Below are positions 18,260-18,283 of a stretch of 18,283 bases of DNA, piece after piece. The notes beneath the pieces were generated by a model that saw nothing but the letters and a program-made list of their open reading frames with translations, made no database searches and was not told the origin of the DNA. Position 1 is the stretch's first letter. Each line of letters opens with the position of its first letter. The position numbers were made by a program, and so were the translations under genes. The DNA is from DAOWHW01 sp964493265 (GTDB taxonomy: Archaea > Nanobdellota > Nanobdellia > Pacearchaeales > UBA284): the NCBI GenBank assembly GCA_964493265.1, contig CAZBLY010000012.1, positions 1 through 18,283 of the forward strand. The letters are read 5' to 3'.

Positions 18260-18283
18260 CATTATTTTTTTAAGTTTTTATTT

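Overview
The window is AT-rich archaeal DNA. It carries archaea-specific ribosomal proteins (eL21, eL18), the archaeal RNA polymerase subunits RpoF, RpoD (with a ferredoxin-type insert) and RpoN, and DUF655. The many short hypotheticals, TM2-domain and DUF3096-like membrane proteins, and Asn-rich secreted proteins with a CGNGVCESGE-type Cys box suggest a DPANN archaeon of the Pacearchaeota/Woesearchaeota type; that placement is inference. Three runs of exactly 100 N mark scaffold gaps, so this is probably a draft or metagenome assembly. One gap (5051-5150) is flanked by an identical 55-bp sequence and looks like an unmerged contig overlap.

Layout. (1) 1-495: 3' end of an XPD/DinG-like helicase. 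(2) 506-1501, minus: three small hypotheticals, one with a winged-helix look. (3) 1636-1860: cold-shock protein with its own promoter. (4) 1939-6447, minus: six membrane-anchored or secreted proteins, including a 547-residue surface protein with three PKD/Ig-like domains whose ORF may be two genes joined across a lysine-codon tract. (5) 6498-6803: TM2 protein, sharing one AT box with the divergent gene at 6447. (6) 6834-9578, minus: TGS-domain GTPase, Cas4-like Fe-S nuclease, a small basic protein and a Fic enzyme with an N-terminal autoinhibitory motif. (7) 9691-11177: Zot/A32-like P-loop ATPase and a protein with a HEPN-type R-x4-H motif. (8) 11216-11812, minus: nucleotidyltransferase. (9) 11901-12260: small protein that may be a hibernation-factor-like ribosome binder. 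(10) 12336-18041: information-processing cluster rpl21e-rpoF-DUF655-rps13-rps4-rps11-rpoD-tRNA-Leu-rpl18e-rpl13-rps9-rpoN. (11) 18085-18240, minus: 51-residue DUF3096-like membrane protein.

Working picture. The right third is a housekeeping transcription/translation operon in which two clusters that are usually separate are joined at DUF655-rps13. Its spacers are A-rich and mostly lack Shine-Dalgarno sites. Elsewhere, a TATA-like box sits 24-28 nt before the start codon of at least ten genes, which implies leaderless transcripts. The most notable points are a tRNA-Leu with an AAG anticodon (A34 is exceptional in Archaea), Gln/Lys/Glu-rich repeat tails on uS13 and uS4, the Fic/ATPase/HEPN neighbourhood with palindromes in its divergent promoter, and the possible split surface-protein gene. 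I saw no CRISPR array, insertion sequence, rRNA gene or clear new multi-gene system; the 8.7-11.2 kb stretch is the best candidate for an undescribed functional module.
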